This document shows, one piece after another, positions 25,946 to 35,738 of a DNA stretch of 64,000 bases. Source of the stretch: Martelella sp. HB161492 (GTDB lineage Bacteria; Pseudomonadota; Alphaproteobacteria; Rhizobiales; Rhizobiaceae); the NCBI RefSeq assembly GCF_013184775.1, contig NZ_JAATVV010000005.1, positions 124,001-188,000 of the forward strand, in the 5' to 3' direction. Numbering within the stretch: the first letter of the stretch is position 1; each line of letters opens with the position of its first letter. Below the pieces are notes generated by a model. The model made no database searches. It saw only the letters and a program-made list of their open reading frames with translations, and was not told where the DNA came from. The translations under genes and the position numbers were made by a program.

Positions 25946-26236
25946 TCACGATGGCGGGCTGGTCGCGCCACCGGGATTATGCAACGCGATCGGGACGTTG
26001 TATCCGATCGCCGAATGAGGACGATCCTCATTGTAGTGTCTACGCCAATCCTCCAACTTTTCGCGCGCATCCGCAAGGGTCATGAACCAGTTCGCGTTCA
26101 GGCATTCCGGACGCAGCTTGCTGTTAAAGGCTTCGATGAAGCCGTTGTCAGTCGGTTTGCCAGGCCGCGAGAAGTCTAGCCTAACCTTGTTCACATAGGC
26201 CCAGAGATCGAGGTCACGGGAGATAAATTCGCTGCC
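25946..26236 (-). pseudogene. IS3 copy 2 orfB, C-terminal segment
   Basis: Frame [20 protein letters not shown] ... PTDNGFIEAFNSKLRPECLN ... HSAIGYNVPIALHNPGGATS, ending at 25946. It carries the last catalytic Glu (FIEAF). It continues the segment at 27854-28036 across the IS110 insertion: TIRVDN-GSEFISRD. Confidence 0.85.
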
Positions 26237-27853
26237 ATAGCACGTCGGGAAGCAGTGCTGTCGATAGGTTATGGCCAGCCGCGGAGCCCCAAATAGCGTA
26301 GTGGGTGGCCATAACCGGTCCCAGGTCTCAACAGTGGTTTTGCTGAACCACACCGCTGAGGAGACAGGTTATGACCATCAACCATACTACATCCGCGACC
26401 TTGCTAGTCGCCATCGACATTTCCAAGCATCGCCACGAGGTGCTGATCGGAATTCCAGGCAAGAGGCGCCGCCGGCGCATGACGGTCACCAATACACTCG
26501 AGGACTTCAGAAGACTGTCTGCGGCCCTAGCCAGCTACGATCTGCCGGTGCGGATCGGGTTCGAGGCGACCGGTAACTATCACCGGCCGCTGGCGCACCA
26601 TCTCGGCCAGTATGGGTTTGAGCTGAAGCTCGTCTCTTCTGTCGGCCTCGCCCGGACACGGGAGGCCCTGCACAACAGCTGGGACAAGAATGACCCGAAG
26701 GATGCTCAGGTTATTCTGCACATGCTCGAGATCGGAGCAGTGCAGTTTTTCCATGATCCCCTGGTCGTCGGGACAGCAGACATTCAGGACCCACGAGATC
26801 GTCTCACGCTCCAAGACCGAGCTTTGGCACCGCATCCTGACGCATTACCTGCCACTCTACTTCCCCGAGGCTGAGCGGTTTCATCGAAGCTCTCGGACCG
26901 ACTGGTTCCTGGCGTTTCTCGAGAAGTATCCGACACCGACGATGATTACGACCATGAACCGGGACGCCTTCATCGCAGATGCCTGGCAGGTGGTTGGCAA
27001 GAAGGTCTCCAAAGAGCGCTTGCTTTCAGACATTTATGCCACGGCCGTCGGCTCCGTGGGGCTGCCCGTGCATCCGGATTCCGACGCCGTTCGCATGTTC
27101 CGCCTTGTCCTTGCCGAAGGCAGAAGCCGTGTTCGCCAACGCAACGAGATCGAGTCCAGGGCAGTCGAGCTGCTCTCCGAGTTGCCGGACTATCAGTTGC
27201 TGACAACCATTCCCGGTATCGGTCCGATCAATGCCATGACCATCTTGGCCAAGGCAGGTGACCTGCGCCGGTTCCGACATCACCGGCAATTCCTGAAGTT
27301 CTGCGGCATGGACCTCGCCACTGTGCAGTCTGGCATGTTCCGCGGTCAAAGCCGGATATCGAAGTACGGCAACGCCCGCTTGCGTCGTACGCTCTGGATG
27401 GCCGGCCAGACTGCCGTTCTCAAGCGGACCAACAGCTTTCGTGACCAGTTCGAACGCTACATCTCGAAAGACCGACACAACGCTCATCTGCGTCGCAAGG
27501 CTTACACCGCGATCGCGGCAAAGATGGCGCGCACCGTACACGCCGTAGTTAAACACGGCGAAGCCTATCGCCCCTTCTTCGAGGGGGTGAGCCCAGGCGG
27601 AAGGACCTCTCTCTGACACGAGCCGTGGAGGCAGGCATCTGACCTCGTAGACAATGTTCGGGCCTTCTGCTTGGGAATTGGGATCTCGTATTAAGGACGG
27701 TGAGGGCCGCCATCGCGCGTACCCTGTGATTTGCTATGGAAGAGATCATTTCTTGACGGCAGAGCCCGTCTGGGCAATCTTGACAAGGCACCCGGGACAC
27801 CGGATGCCCTATGACCTGCTGACCTAAGCAGCCAGATTTTCTCGACATAGGAC
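26237..27853 (+). mobile_element. IS110-family element
   Basis: Boundaries are set by where IS3 orfB is interrupted: GCTGCC ends at 26236 and GTTGTCGAC resumes at 27854, and joining them restores the IS3 reading frame. No target duplication is seen, as is usual for IS110. The 134 bp before the transposase contain inverted motifs (GGTTATGGCCAGCCGCGG ... GGTGGCCATAACC). The single transposase gene is frameshifted. Confidence 0.8.
26371..27616 (+). pseudogene. IS110 transposase, frameshifted
   Basis: The first frame (26371 on) encodes the DEDD nuclease half: LLVAIDISKHRHEVLIG (D), RIGFEATGNYHRPLAHHL (E), SWDKNDPKDAQVILHMLEIG (D, D). The second frame, read from about 26780 to 27616, encodes the rest: THEIVSRSKTELWHRILTHY, LLTTIPGIGPINAMTILAKA and SGMFRGQSRISKYGNARLRR with the serine-recombinase-like Ser region. 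The frames meet near 26780-26800 (ACATTCAGGACCCACGAG), where a small deletion appears to have removed part of the usual linker and shifted the frame. Full activity is unlikely unless frameshifting occurs. Confidence 0.85.
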
Positions 27854-28036
27854 GTTGTCGACCCGTATCGTCTTCGGGTAGCCGCCTTTCCTGCAAATCC
27901 GTTCCAGCGTTTGCACCACATCCTCACCACGATAGATAAAGCGCGGGTCGGTGGCCGGGCTGAAGCGGGAATGGATATCCACAATGGTCAGGATTCGCAG
28001 CTTCTTGCCTGCCGCGAGCGGCTCGTGAAATGTCAA
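27854..28036 (-). pseudogene. IS3 copy 2 orfB, middle segment
   Basis: Minus-strand frame [60 protein letters not shown], with the second catalytic Asp. The upstream DVWAMDF region with the first Asp is missing, so the element is dead. Confidence 0.85.
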
Positions 28037-28071
28037 AATTTCGCAACAACCAAATTCATAAAATTAAAGCG

Positions 28072-28851
28072 TCAAAAATATTTTGCCCAACAGGTGAAAT
28101 ATGGATTTGCGAAATCAGAGTCTTCTTTCTGAGAAACCTTACCATAAGACAGTTTCTTATTATCTATCCCGACCGTTATTCCACCCGCCGCCCGCAGGAC
28201 AGCGTCACCTGCCGCCGTGTCCCATTCCATCGTCCGGCCGAACCGCGGATAAACATCCGCAAGACCTTCAGCAACAATGCAGAATTTCAACGATGACCCA
28301 ACCGATGTAAAGTCAGTCACGCCAATTTCACGCATAAAGACCTCGGTTTCCGAGCTGTTGTGTGAGCGACTGGCGACGGCGATCAGCGCATCGCCTTTCT
28401 CACGCACATGGATCGGACTGGCTGTGGCAATGCCGCCGTCCCCGATCATCAACTTTTCAGCACCCGTCACAGTCGTCCGATAGGCAACCCTCTTGGCCGG
28501 CGCATAAACAATGCCAGCAACCGGAATGCCGTCCTCAATCAGTGCAATATTGACCGTGAAGTCTTCGCGCTTGTTGATAAACTCCTTGGTGCCATCAAGC
28601 GGATCGACAAGGAAGAAGCTCTTGCCCGAAACATCCGGAACCTTGCCGGCGGCAACCGATTCCTCGGCGACGACCGGAATGTCGGGAAAGGCCTTTTCGA
28701 GATGACGGAGGATAATCGCCTCGGCCTTCTCATCGGCGATGGTCACCGGCGAGGCATCGGCCTTGTAGGAAACGTCGATGCCGCCGTTGTAAATCTCCAT
28801 GATGACCGCACCGGCCTCAAGCGCCGCCTCGAGAAAAACGTCCTGAAGCAT
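28072..28851 (-). CDS. cysQ: 3'(2'),5'-bisphosphate nucleotidase (PAP phosphatase)
   Basis: A 259-residue member of the inositol-monophosphatase superfamily with the metal site VAEESV (E), VDPLDGTKEFINKREDFTVN (the DPxDGT motif) and the C-terminal TMEWDTAAGDAVLRAAGG (WDxAAG). CysQ converts PAP to AMP, preventing inhibition by the by-product of PAPS-dependent sulfotransferases and PAPS reductase. It lies 2 bp after cysNC on the same strand, so the operon is cysD-cysNC-cysQ. The C-terminal 15 residues (VSQKEDSDFANPYFT...) are natural for the family; IS3 debris begins about 35 bp beyond the stop. Confidence 0.95.
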   Translation of the reverse strand: MLQDVFLEAALEAGAVIMEIYNGGIDVSYKADASPVTIADEKAEAIILRHLEKAFPDIPVVAEESVAAGKVPDVSGKSFFLVDPLDGTKEFINKREDFTVNIALIEDGIPVAGIVYAPAKRVAYRTTVTGAEKLMIGDGGIATASPIHVREKGDALIAVASRSHNSSETEVFMREIGVTDFTSVGSSLKFCIVAEGLADVYPRFGRTMEWDTAAGDAVLRAAGGITVGIDNKKLSYGKVSQKEDSDFANPYFTCWAKYF

Positions 28852-28853
28852 GC

Positions 28854-30752
28854 TCAGTCCTTTTTCTCGAGATTGGTGAGATAATCCTCGATCCGGCTCG
28901 CCAGCTCAAATGGCTCGTGGCCGACGGTATGGAGATGCAGTTCCGGATTTTCCGGCGTCTCATAGGGCGACGAAATACCGGTGAAGTTTTCGATCTCGCC
29001 GGCCTGAGCCTTCTTGTAGAGCCCCTTGGGGTCGCGCTGGGCGCAGACCTCAATCGGCGTGTCGACAAAGACTTCGACGAACTCTCCGGCATCCATCAGA
29101 TCACGCGCAAGACGGCGTTCCGAGCGGAACGGCGAGATGAAGGAAACCAGCACGATCAGCCCGGCATCGGCCATCAGCTTGGCGACTTCGGCAACGCGGC
29201 GGATGTTTTCAACGCGGTCTTCTGCCGTAAAGCCGAGATCGCGGTTGAGGCCATGGCGAATATTGTCGCCGTCAAGCATGTAGGTGTGCTTGCCCTTGGC
29301 GTGCAGGATCTTTTCCAGCGTATTGGCGACGGTGGACTTGCCGGAACCCGAAAGGCCGGTGAACCAGAGAACGGCCGGCTTCTGCGCTTTCAGCTCCGAA
29401 CGCGCCGCCTTGTTGACTTCGGTCGCCTGCCAGTGAACGTTCTGGGCACGGCGCAGCGGAAAATCGATCATGCCGGCACCAACCGTTGCATTGGTGATAC
29501 GATCAATAATGACGAAGTTACCAGTGGTGCGGTTGTCCTTATAGGCGTCGAAGACGATCGGCGCCTGGGTCGAGATGTTGCAGACGCCGACCTCGTTCAT
29601 GTTCAGCGCCTTGGCCGCTTCATGGGCGAAGGTATTGACGTTGACATGATATTTGAGCGCGGTGATCGTCGCCGACGTGCTGTCGACCTCGGTACGCAGG
29701 ATATAGGAACGCCCCGGGATCATCGGATTGGCATCGAACCAGATCAGCTTTGCCTGGAACTGGTCGGCAACGTTCGGGCGGGCCTCGGTCGCCACCAGAA
29801 TATTGCCGCGGGATACTTCGATCTCGTCCTCGAGCACCAGGGTCACCGCCTGCCCGGCTTCGGCCGAGGGCAGGCTGCCATCCATCGTGACAATGTCCTT
29901 GATCTTCGATGCCTGGCCGGATTTCGCAACCGTGATCGTGTCACCGATCGCCACCTTGCCGGAGGCGAGCTGTCCCGAGAAGCCGCGGAAGTTCAGGTTC
30001 GGGCGGGTAACCAGCTGGACCGGAAAACGCACCGGACGCTCGACAAGATCGGATTCGATCGGCACGACCTCGAGATGTTCCAGCAGCGCCGGCCCGGTAT
30101 ACCAGGGCATGTTCTGCGAGCGCATCGTCACATTGTCGCCGAAACGGGCCGACATCGGGATCGGCACGATGGTCTCGAAGCCAAGATCCTTGGCGAATTC
30201 GAGATAATCCGCAACGATCCTGTCATAGACCTCCTGCGAATAATCCATCAGGTCGATCTTGTTGATCGCAACCACGATATGGCGGATGCCGAGCAGCGAG
30301 GCGATGTAGGAATGCCGCCGGGTCTGACGCAGGATACCCTGCCGGCTGTCAACCAGCACCACGGCAAGATCGGCGGTTGAAGCGCCGGTTGCCATATTGC
30401 GGGTATATTCCTCGTGGCCGGGCGTGTCGGCGACGATGAACTTACGTTTCGAGGTGGCAAAGAAGCGGTAGGCGACATCAATGGTGATGCCCTGCTCGCG
30501 TTCCGACTCCAGACCGTCCACCAGCAGCGCGAAGTCGATGTCCTCGCCAGTGGTGCCGTGCTTGGCGCTGTCACGCTCAAGCGAGGCGAGCTGGTCCTCG
30601 AAGATCAGCTTGGTGTCATAAAGCAGACGGCCGATTAGCGTCGATTTGCCATCATCCACCGAACCGCAGGTCAGGAAGCGCAGCAGCGACTTGCGTTCCT
30701 GTTCGGCGAGATATTCGATCATATCGCCGGAAACGTCGATCATATCGTTCAT
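28854..30752 (-). CDS. cysNC: Bifunctional sulfate adenylyltransferase subunit 1 / adenylylsulfate kinase
   Basis: A 632-residue fusion. Residues 1 to about 430 are an EF-Tu-like GTPase (CysN): [17 protein letters not shown] (G1), [17 protein letters not shown] (G3), NKIDLMDY (G4), then beta-barrel domains. From about 440 comes APS kinase (CysC): [20 protein letters not shown] (P-loop), [31 protein letters not shown] and [11 protein letters not shown]. With CysD it makes APS and then PAPS from sulfate, ATP and GTP. The fusion with an active-looking kinase means the operon delivers PAPS, as in rhizobial NodQ. Its ATG shares one base with the cysD TGA. Confidence 0.97.
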   Translation of the reverse strand: MNDMIDVSGDMIEYLAEQERKSLLRFLTCGSVDDGKSTLIGRLLYDTKLIFEDQLASLERDSAKHGTTGEDIDFALLVDGLESEREQGITIDVAYRFFATSKRKFIVADTPGHEEYTRNMATGASTADLAVVLVDSRQGILRQTRRHSYIASLLGIRHIVVAINKIDLMDYSQEVYDRIVADYLEFAKDLGFETIVPIPMSARFGDNVTMRSQNMPWYTGPALLEHLEVVPIESDLVERPVRFPVQLVTRPNLNFRGFSGQLASGKVAIGDTITVAKSGQASKIKDIVTMDGSLPSAEAGQAVTLVLEDEIEVSRGNILVATEARPNVADQFQAKLIWFDANPMIPGRSYILRTEVDSTSATITALKYHVNVNTFAHEAAKALNMNEVGVCNISTQAPIVFDAYKDNRTTGNFVIIDRITNATVGAGMIDFPLRRAQNVHWQATEVNKAARSELKAQKPAVLWFTGLSGSGKSTVANTLEKILHAKGKHTYMLDGDNIRHGLNRDLGFTAEDRVENIRRVAEVAKLMADAGLIVLVSFISPFRSERRLARDLMDAGEFVEVFVDTPIEVCAQRDPKGLYKKAQAGEIENFTGISSPYETPENPELHLHTVGHEPFELASRIEDYLTNLEKKD

Positions 30753-31672
30753 CAGAAATACCCCTCGCGCTTCTTCTTCTCCATGGAACCGGCCTCATCC
30801 TTGTCGATGAGACGTCCCTGCCGCTCCGAAGTCCGGGCGGTGAGCATTTCGCGAACAATATCCTGAAGAGTGGCAGCTTCCGATTCGACGGCGCCTGTCA
30901 GCGGGTAGCAGCCGAGCGTGCGGAACCGCACCATCTTTTCCTCAACCTTATCGTCGGGACCGAGCGGCATGCGCTCGTCATCGACCATGATCAGCATGCC
31001 GTCCTTCTCGACGACCGGCCGCTTCTTGGCAAAATAGAGCGGCACGATCGGTATTTCTTCCTTCATGATATACTGCCAGATATCGAGCTCGGTCCAGTTG
31101 GACAGTGGGAAGACGCGGATCGATTCACCCGGTCCGACACGGGTATTATAGGTCTTCCACATTTCCGGTCGCTGGTGCTTCGGGTCCCAGGCGTGCTGGG
31201 CGTTGCGGAAGGAAAAGATGCGCTCCTTGGCGCGCGACTTTTCCTCATCGCGGCGTGCACCGCCGAAGGCGGCATCGAAACCATATTTGTCGAGCGCCTG
31301 CCTCAGGCCGACCGTCTTCCAGATGTGGGTATGCGTGTTTGAGCCGTGATCAAAGGGATTGATATTGCCCTCGACGCCTTCCGGATTGATATGCACCAGA
31401 AGATCGATGCCAAGTTCGCGCGCCATCCGGCTGCGGAACTCATACATCTCCTTGAACTTCCATGTTGTATCAACATGAAGAAAGGGAAAAGGCGGTTTCG
31501 CCGGATAGAAAGCTTTCATCGCTAGGTGCATCATCACCGACGAGTCTTTGCCAATCGAATAAAGCATAACCGGCTTGGAAAAGCTGGCCGCAACTTCACG
31601 AAAAATGTGGATAGATTCAGCTTCGAGACGCTGAAGATGAGTTAAGGACATTTCAAAACCCGATTTGGACAA
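30752..31672 (-). CDS. cysD: Sulfate adenylyltransferase subunit 2
   Basis: A 306-residue PP-loop ATPase: [20 protein letters not shown] (pyrophosphate loop), [39 protein letters not shown] and [20 protein letters not shown]. It catalyses adenylylation of sulfate together with CysN. First gene of the operon. Downstream coupling to cysNC is by a one-base stop/start overlap. The upstream region is IS-free but long (694 bp). Confidence 0.97.
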   Translation of the reverse strand: MSKSGFEMSLTHLQRLEAESIHIFREVAASFSKPVMLYSIGKDSSVMMHLAMKAFYPAKPPFPFLHVDTTWKFKEMYEFRSRMARELGIDLLVHINPEGVEGNINPFDHGSNTHTHIWKTVGLRQALDKYGFDAAFGGARRDEEKSRAKERIFSFRNAQHAWDPKHQRPEMWKTYNTRVGPGESIRVFPLSNWTELDIWQYIMKEEIPIVPLYFAKKRPVVEKDGMLIMVDDERMPLGPDDKVEEKMVRFRTLGCYPLTGAVESEAATLQDIVREMLTARTSERQGRLIDKDEAGSMEKKKREGYF

Positions 31673-32366
31673 GACGACACTTAAAAATCATCGAAAAATA
31701 CTCATTAACGTCTTCAAGAATTGAAGCGCCAATGTCAAGGCCAAGCTACCGTTTCCTCAACCCACGCGTTTGACGACAATGCAACCCGAAACCAATGACC
31801 AATGCATGCACGAATTCAACCACAACCCCTTTCCTCCAGGGGGCAGGCGATATATTGCGTCCGTGTCGCGCCCGACCTGAAATCACTTGAATAAATAGAT
31901 AAGGTATAGAGTTCGGTTTCGATTCTCTAACTTTTTCGCGCATTGCACAAGTGCTAATAGTCAATTTGTCTCCCACCACCGTTCATCGGCGGCCCGTTGC
32001 ACATTTTCCGTCCTAAGGACGTCTTTTCAGCGGCAGCCGCAGACCGCGCAGGTCAAGGTAAGGCGCGGCTTTCGGCGCTGGCCCGGAAAATTGCGGCAAA
32101 GGCCTGCTTTGATAGAGTTCTCAGGTCATAGGATATAGAGCGTCAGGCCTTCGCAGATATAGACAAAATTGTTTATTTTCCGGACGTTCTGTAGAATGAA
32201 TTACGTCCGGTGCCCGCCGGCTTCCGCCGTCGCAGTCGGCGCAAGCCTCCTCGTCGTGCCGTCTCGATTTCGACCATGAGGACTTGCTCCGGTTCCTGCG
32301 CTGGATCGATTGCGATTTGGCAAAATGCCCGCACCGCCGGTCTCCGGCGGCATTCCGGCCATTTTA
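31673..32366. other. Intergenic region upstream of cysD
   Basis: This 694-bp region lies between the start of cysD and the 3' end of the broken rfbA, both on the minus strand. The part nearest cysD (31673-31970) is AT-rich and should hold the cys promoter. A 77-codon minus frame (31746-31979) and others have no family features. A hairpin at 32334-32350 ends the rfb transcript. I see nothing else. Confidence 0.5.
32334..32350 (-). terminator. Hairpin after the rfbA pseudogene
   Basis: CCGCCGG (32334-32340) pairs with CCGGCGG (32344-32350) across a 3-nt loop, 16 bases past the stop on the minus strand. It is followed on that strand by TGCGGGCATTTTGCC, with only a short T stretch. Confidence 0.5.
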
Positions 32367-33176
32367 CTAGGCCAGCAGACGCATGAGATATTTCCCATAT
32401 TCGGTCTTGCTGAATTTTTGTGCCTGTTCGCTCAGCTGCTCATCGCTGATCCAGCCGGCCCGGTAGGCTATTTCTTCGGGGCATCCCGTCTGCATGCCCT
32501 GCCGTTCCGACAATGTCCGCACGAAGATCCCGGCCTCGAGCAGGCTGCTATGCGTTCCGGTGTCAAGCCAGGCAAAGCCGCGCCCCATAGTTTCAACCGA
32601 AAGCGTGCCGTCTTTGAGATAGCTTTCCAGCAGGGTGACGATCTCGAGCTCGCCACGCGGCGACGGCTTGACCGCCCGCGCCCGTGCACTCGCTTCACCG
32701 TCAAGGAAATAGAGCCCCGTCACCGCATAATTGGACGGTGGGACCTCCGGCCTCTTGAAGATTCCCCGCCCCCTGTAGCGCTCGGGATCGACGACATGGT
32801 ATCCAAAACCGTTCTCCCGGTCATCCTGAACGCGGCACTCTGCAATATTTCCGGCAGGTCATGGCCAAAAAAGATATTGTCACCGAGCACCATCGACGAA
32901 GGAACGCCGGCCAGGAAATCCTCCGCCAGAATATAGGCCTAGACCAGACCATCGGGTGACGGCTGCGTGATATAGGTGAGCGCGATCCTCCATTGGCTGC
33001 CATCACCGAGCAGCTTGCGGAACTGATCCTGATCCTGCTCAGCATCAGCACTGAAAGCGGAAGTAGATCATCGTCTTGTCATAGACCGACATCAGCTGCT
33101 TCGAAACGGCCATGGTCCGCGGATAGAGACGCGTGCAAGAGCCGCCCGTCAGAATGATACTCTTACGCGTTGTCAT
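32367..33176 (-). pseudogene. rfbA: Decayed glucose-1-phosphate thymidylyltransferase (second copy)
   Basis: The ATG at 33176 begins [20 protein letters not shown] then [19 protein letters not shown], recognisable RfbA with substitutions in the signature (GGSGTRLYP changed to GGSCTRLYP). A frameshift/deletion follows near 33060-33070, an in-frame TAG occurs at 32939-32941 within PSPDGLV-stop-AYILAEDFLAG, and another frameshift lies near 32830-32850 after LGDNIFFGHDLPEIL. The last 118 codons (from 32723: TGLYFLDGEASA..., GRGFAWLDTGTHSSLLEAG) are intact. At least three independent lesions make it a true pseudogene. The 5' end overlaps the rfbD stop as in a normal operon, so it was once functional here. 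Confidence 0.9.
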
Positions 33177-34020
33177 GAAGGCCCCCCAGCTTTTCGAGTA
33201 CCACCGAAAGATCGGCTTTCCAGTCCGAACGGGCCAGGCCGAAGGCCGACAGCGACCTGCAAGCCAGTCTAGAATTGGCCGGACGGCGTGCTGGCGTCGG
33301 ATAGGACGATGTCGGTATGTCGTTCACGGTTACGGCCCTGCCCGCCTGGCGAAAGATCTCTCGCGCAAAATCCGCCCAGCTGACATCCGGCGAACCGGAA
33401 AAGTGGTAGATGCCAGATTTTTCCGGCGACACCACCAGCTGCTCGGCGATGACCTTGCATGCCGTAGCAATGGAGGCAGCCGATGTCGGGCCTCCGATCT
33501 GGTCTGCAACCACATTCAGCGTGTCACGGGTTTCCGCCAGCCGCAGCATCGTCTTGACGAAATTGCCGCCGTGAACCGAAAAAACCCAGCTTGTTCTGAG
33601 GACGGCATAGGCGGCGCCACTTGCGGCCACGGCCTTCTCGCCGGCCAGCTTGCTGCGGCCATATGCACCAATCGGCCCGGTCGGGTGATCTGTCCCATAG
33701 GGTTCATCGCCCGCGCCATCGAAAACATAATCCGTGGAAATATGGACGAAAGGAACCGCCATCCTGGCGCAGATTTCGGCCATGGCGCCCGGCGCTGCGC
33801 CATTTACCATCATCGCCGTTGCCTCATCGCCTTCCGCCTTGTCGACGGCGGTATAGGCCGCCGCGTTGATGACGGCCTGCGGCTTCGCCGCCTCGATCGC
33901 CCGCGCGCAGGCGGAAGGATCGGTCAGATCGGCCGCATCACGCCCCAGAAAATGCGCTTCCGGCAGCAACAGCTGGAGCTCGGAGGCCACCTGGCCGCTT
34001 TTCCCGAAGACCAGGATCAT
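33163..34020 (-). CDS. rfbD: dTDP-4-dehydrorhamnose reductase, second copy
   Basis: From the ATG at 34020 ([20 protein letters not shown]), overlapping the rfbB stop in ATGA, the product is 285 residues. It has the NADPH site [49 protein letters not shown] (YxxxK) and [17 protein letters not shown]. It looks intact. Same reaction as the cassette rfbD at 21333, with many differences and higher GC. It is followed by the ruined rfbA. Confidence 0.95.
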   Translation of the reverse strand: MILVFGKSGQVASELQLLLPEAHFLGRDAADLTDPSACARAIEAAKPQAVINAAAYTAVDKAEGDEATAMMVNGAAPGAMAEICARMAVPFVHISTDYVFDGAGDEPYGTDHPTGPIGAYGRSKLAGEKAVAASGAAYAVLRTSWVFSVHGGNFVKTMLRLAETRDTLNVVADQIGGPTSAASIATACKVIAEQLVVSPEKSGIYHFSGSPDVSWADFAREIFRQAGRAVTVNDIPTSSYPTPARRPANSRLACRSLSAFGLARSDWKADLSVVLEKLGGLHDNA

Positions 34021-35060
34021 ACCTTCACCCCGAGCCGCTCGCCAACACCATGACGGGCCTTCAGCGCACGCCACCAATTCTCATTGTCGAGATACCACTG
34101 AACGGTGCGCTCCAGTCCCTCTTCGACCGTGACCGAGGGCCGCCAGCCGAGTTCGGTGCGGATGCGGGTCGGATCGATTGCATAGCGCATGTCGTGGCCG
34201 GGTCTGTCTGTGACGAAAGTGATCTGATCGGCATAGGAGCTGGAGACTTTCGGTTTCTTGCTGTCCAGAATGGCGCAGATCGTCTGGACCAGTTCAAGAT
34301 TGCTGCGCTCGTTCTCACCGCCGATATTATAGCTTCGCCCGCTCTTGCCCTGCTCCAGCACGGTCAGCAATGCGTCGGCATGATCCTCGACATAGAGCCA
34401 GTCGCGAATATTCTCGCCCTTGCCGTAAATCGGGATCGCTTTGCCGGCAAGCGCATTGAGGATGACGACAGGAATGAGCTTTTCGGGAAAATGGAACGGC
34501 CCATAATTGTTCGAGCAATTGGTCAGCACCACCGGCAGGCCGTAGGTCTCGTGCCAGGCGCGCACGAGATGGTCTGACGCCGCCTTTGACGAAGAATAGG
34601 GCGAGCGCGGGTCATAGGCGGTTTCCTCAGTAAACTGCCCCGTTGCGCCAAGAGAACCGAACACTTCATCTGTCGAAATATGGTGGAAGCGGAATCCGTC
34701 AGGCTTGCCTTTCCCTGTCCAGTAGGACCGGGCTGCCTCGAGCATGTTATAGGTGCCGTTGATATTGGTTTCGATGAAATCACCGGGGCCATCGATCGAG
34801 CGATCGACATGGCTTTCGGCCGCCAGATGCATCACCGCGTCGGGGGCATGTGCCTCGAACGCGCTGTCGAGCGCGGCGCGATCCCGGATATCGGCCTGGA
34901 CAAAGCTGTAAAGCGGGCTGCCGGAAACGCTTGCAACATTATCAAGACAGGCCGCATAGGTCAGAGCGTCAAGATTGACGACGGCATGTCCGCGCGCAAT
35001 CGCCAGCCTGACAACCGCCGATCCGATAAAACCGGCCCCTCCGGTCACAAGAATTCTCAT
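34017..35060 (-). CDS. rfbB: dTDP-glucose 4,6-dehydratase, second copy
   Basis: Start at the ATG 35060 ([20 protein letters not shown]) with AAGGAGCG upstream; a longer frame into rfbC is not used. The 347-residue product has [37 protein letters not shown] (YxxxK), [10 protein letters not shown] and [14 protein letters not shown]. Intact paralogue of the gene at 20275. It is 10 bp downstream of rfbC. Confidence 0.96.
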   Translation of the reverse strand: MRILVTGGAGFIGSAVVRLAIARGHAVVNLDALTYAACLDNVASVSGSPLYSFVQADIRDRAALDSAFEAHAPDAVMHLAAESHVDRSIDGPGDFIETNINGTYNMLEAARSYWTGKGKPDGFRFHHISTDEVFGSLGATGQFTEETAYDPRSPYSSSKAASDHLVRAWHETYGLPVVLTNCSNNYGPFHFPEKLIPVVILNALAGKAIPIYGKGENIRDWLYVEDHADALLTVLEQGKSGRSYNIGGENERSNLELVQTICAILDSKKPKVSSSYADQITFVTDRPGHDMRYAIDPTRIRTELGWRPSVTVEEGLERTVQWYLDNENWWRALKARHGVGERLGVKV

Positions 35061-35070
35061 CGCCCGCTCC

Positions 35071-35628
35071 TTAAAAAACGAAAGGACTGTCGAAATCGCG
35101 CAGCAGGGGTGCGGCCGCATCCTTTTCCGAAAGCTTCGGTGCAACCCCGTCAAGCGGCCAAGCAATGCCGATATCGGGATCGTCGTAGCGAATCCCGCCA
35201 TCGCTGGCCGGCGCATAATAGTCAGAACATTTGTAGACGATTTCTGTATCCGGCTCCAGCGTCATGAAACCGTGCAGGAAGCCTTCGGGGATCAGCAGCT
35301 GCCTGCCATTTTCGAAAGAGAGCTCAACACCGAACCACTGAGCATATGTCGGCGATCCCTTCCGCACATCCACTGCCACATCGAAAAGCCGGCCACGGCC
35401 GCAGCGCACCAGCTTAGCCTGCGCATCCGGCGGCGCCTGGAAATGAAGACCGCGCACCGTTCCAACAGTCGACGACAGTGAGTGATTGTCCTGTACGAAG
35501 TCGATCTCGATACCGAGGCCGGACATGGTCTTGCCGTTCCAGGTTTCCTCGAAGAAGCCCCGACCGTCGCCGAACCGCTTCGGCGTCAGCAGCAAAAGCC
35601 CGGATAGGCCCGTTTCTTCAATGTCCAA
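35071..35628 (-). CDS. rfbC: dTDP-4-dehydrorhamnose 3,5-epimerase, second copy
   Basis: A 185-residue epimerase with [38 protein letters not shown] (catalytic His), [40 protein letters not shown] and [11 protein letters not shown]. First gene of the second rhamnose operon, in the same CBD-A order as the cassette. Clearly diverged from the cassette copy, so this is not a recent duplication. Confidence 0.96.
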   Translation of the reverse strand: MDIEETGLSGLLLLTPKRFGDGRGFFEETWNGKTMSGLGIEIDFVQDNHSLSSTVGTVRGLHFQAPPDAQAKLVRCGRGRLFDVAVDVRKGSPTYAQWFGVELSFENGRQLLIPEGFLHGFMTLEPDTEIVYKCSDYYAPASDGGIRYDDPDIGIAWPLDGVAPKLSEKDAAAPLLRDFDSPFVF

Positions 35629-35738
35629 TGCAATTCCCCTCTATCTGAACTACTGTGTGCTTTACTATCCGCTCTCTTTCATGTCGAGAGTGGCGGCATC
35701 TGATAATCGGAGCAAGCAACAACAATTGCGGGAGCAGC

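Larger units (their letters stand above)
25894..28036 (-). mobile_element. IS3-family element, copy 2, 5'-truncated and interrupted by IS110
   Basis: The right end TGAACCGCCCC at 25894 and a minus-strand orfB identify an IS407-like element in opposite orientation to copy 1. OrfA, the left end and the orfB N-terminus are absent; homology stops near 28036 just downstream of cysQ. A 1,617-bp IS110 element (26237-27853) splits orfB. The protein sequence differs clearly from copy 1 (for example EPLAAGKKLRILTIVDIHSR against [20 protein letters not shown]), although the terminal 47 bases are identical. Confidence 0.8.

Noticed and set aside
28917-30380. 487-codon plus-strand open frame
   Set aside because: It is the antisense of cysNC, whose GTPase and kinase motifs are unmistakable.
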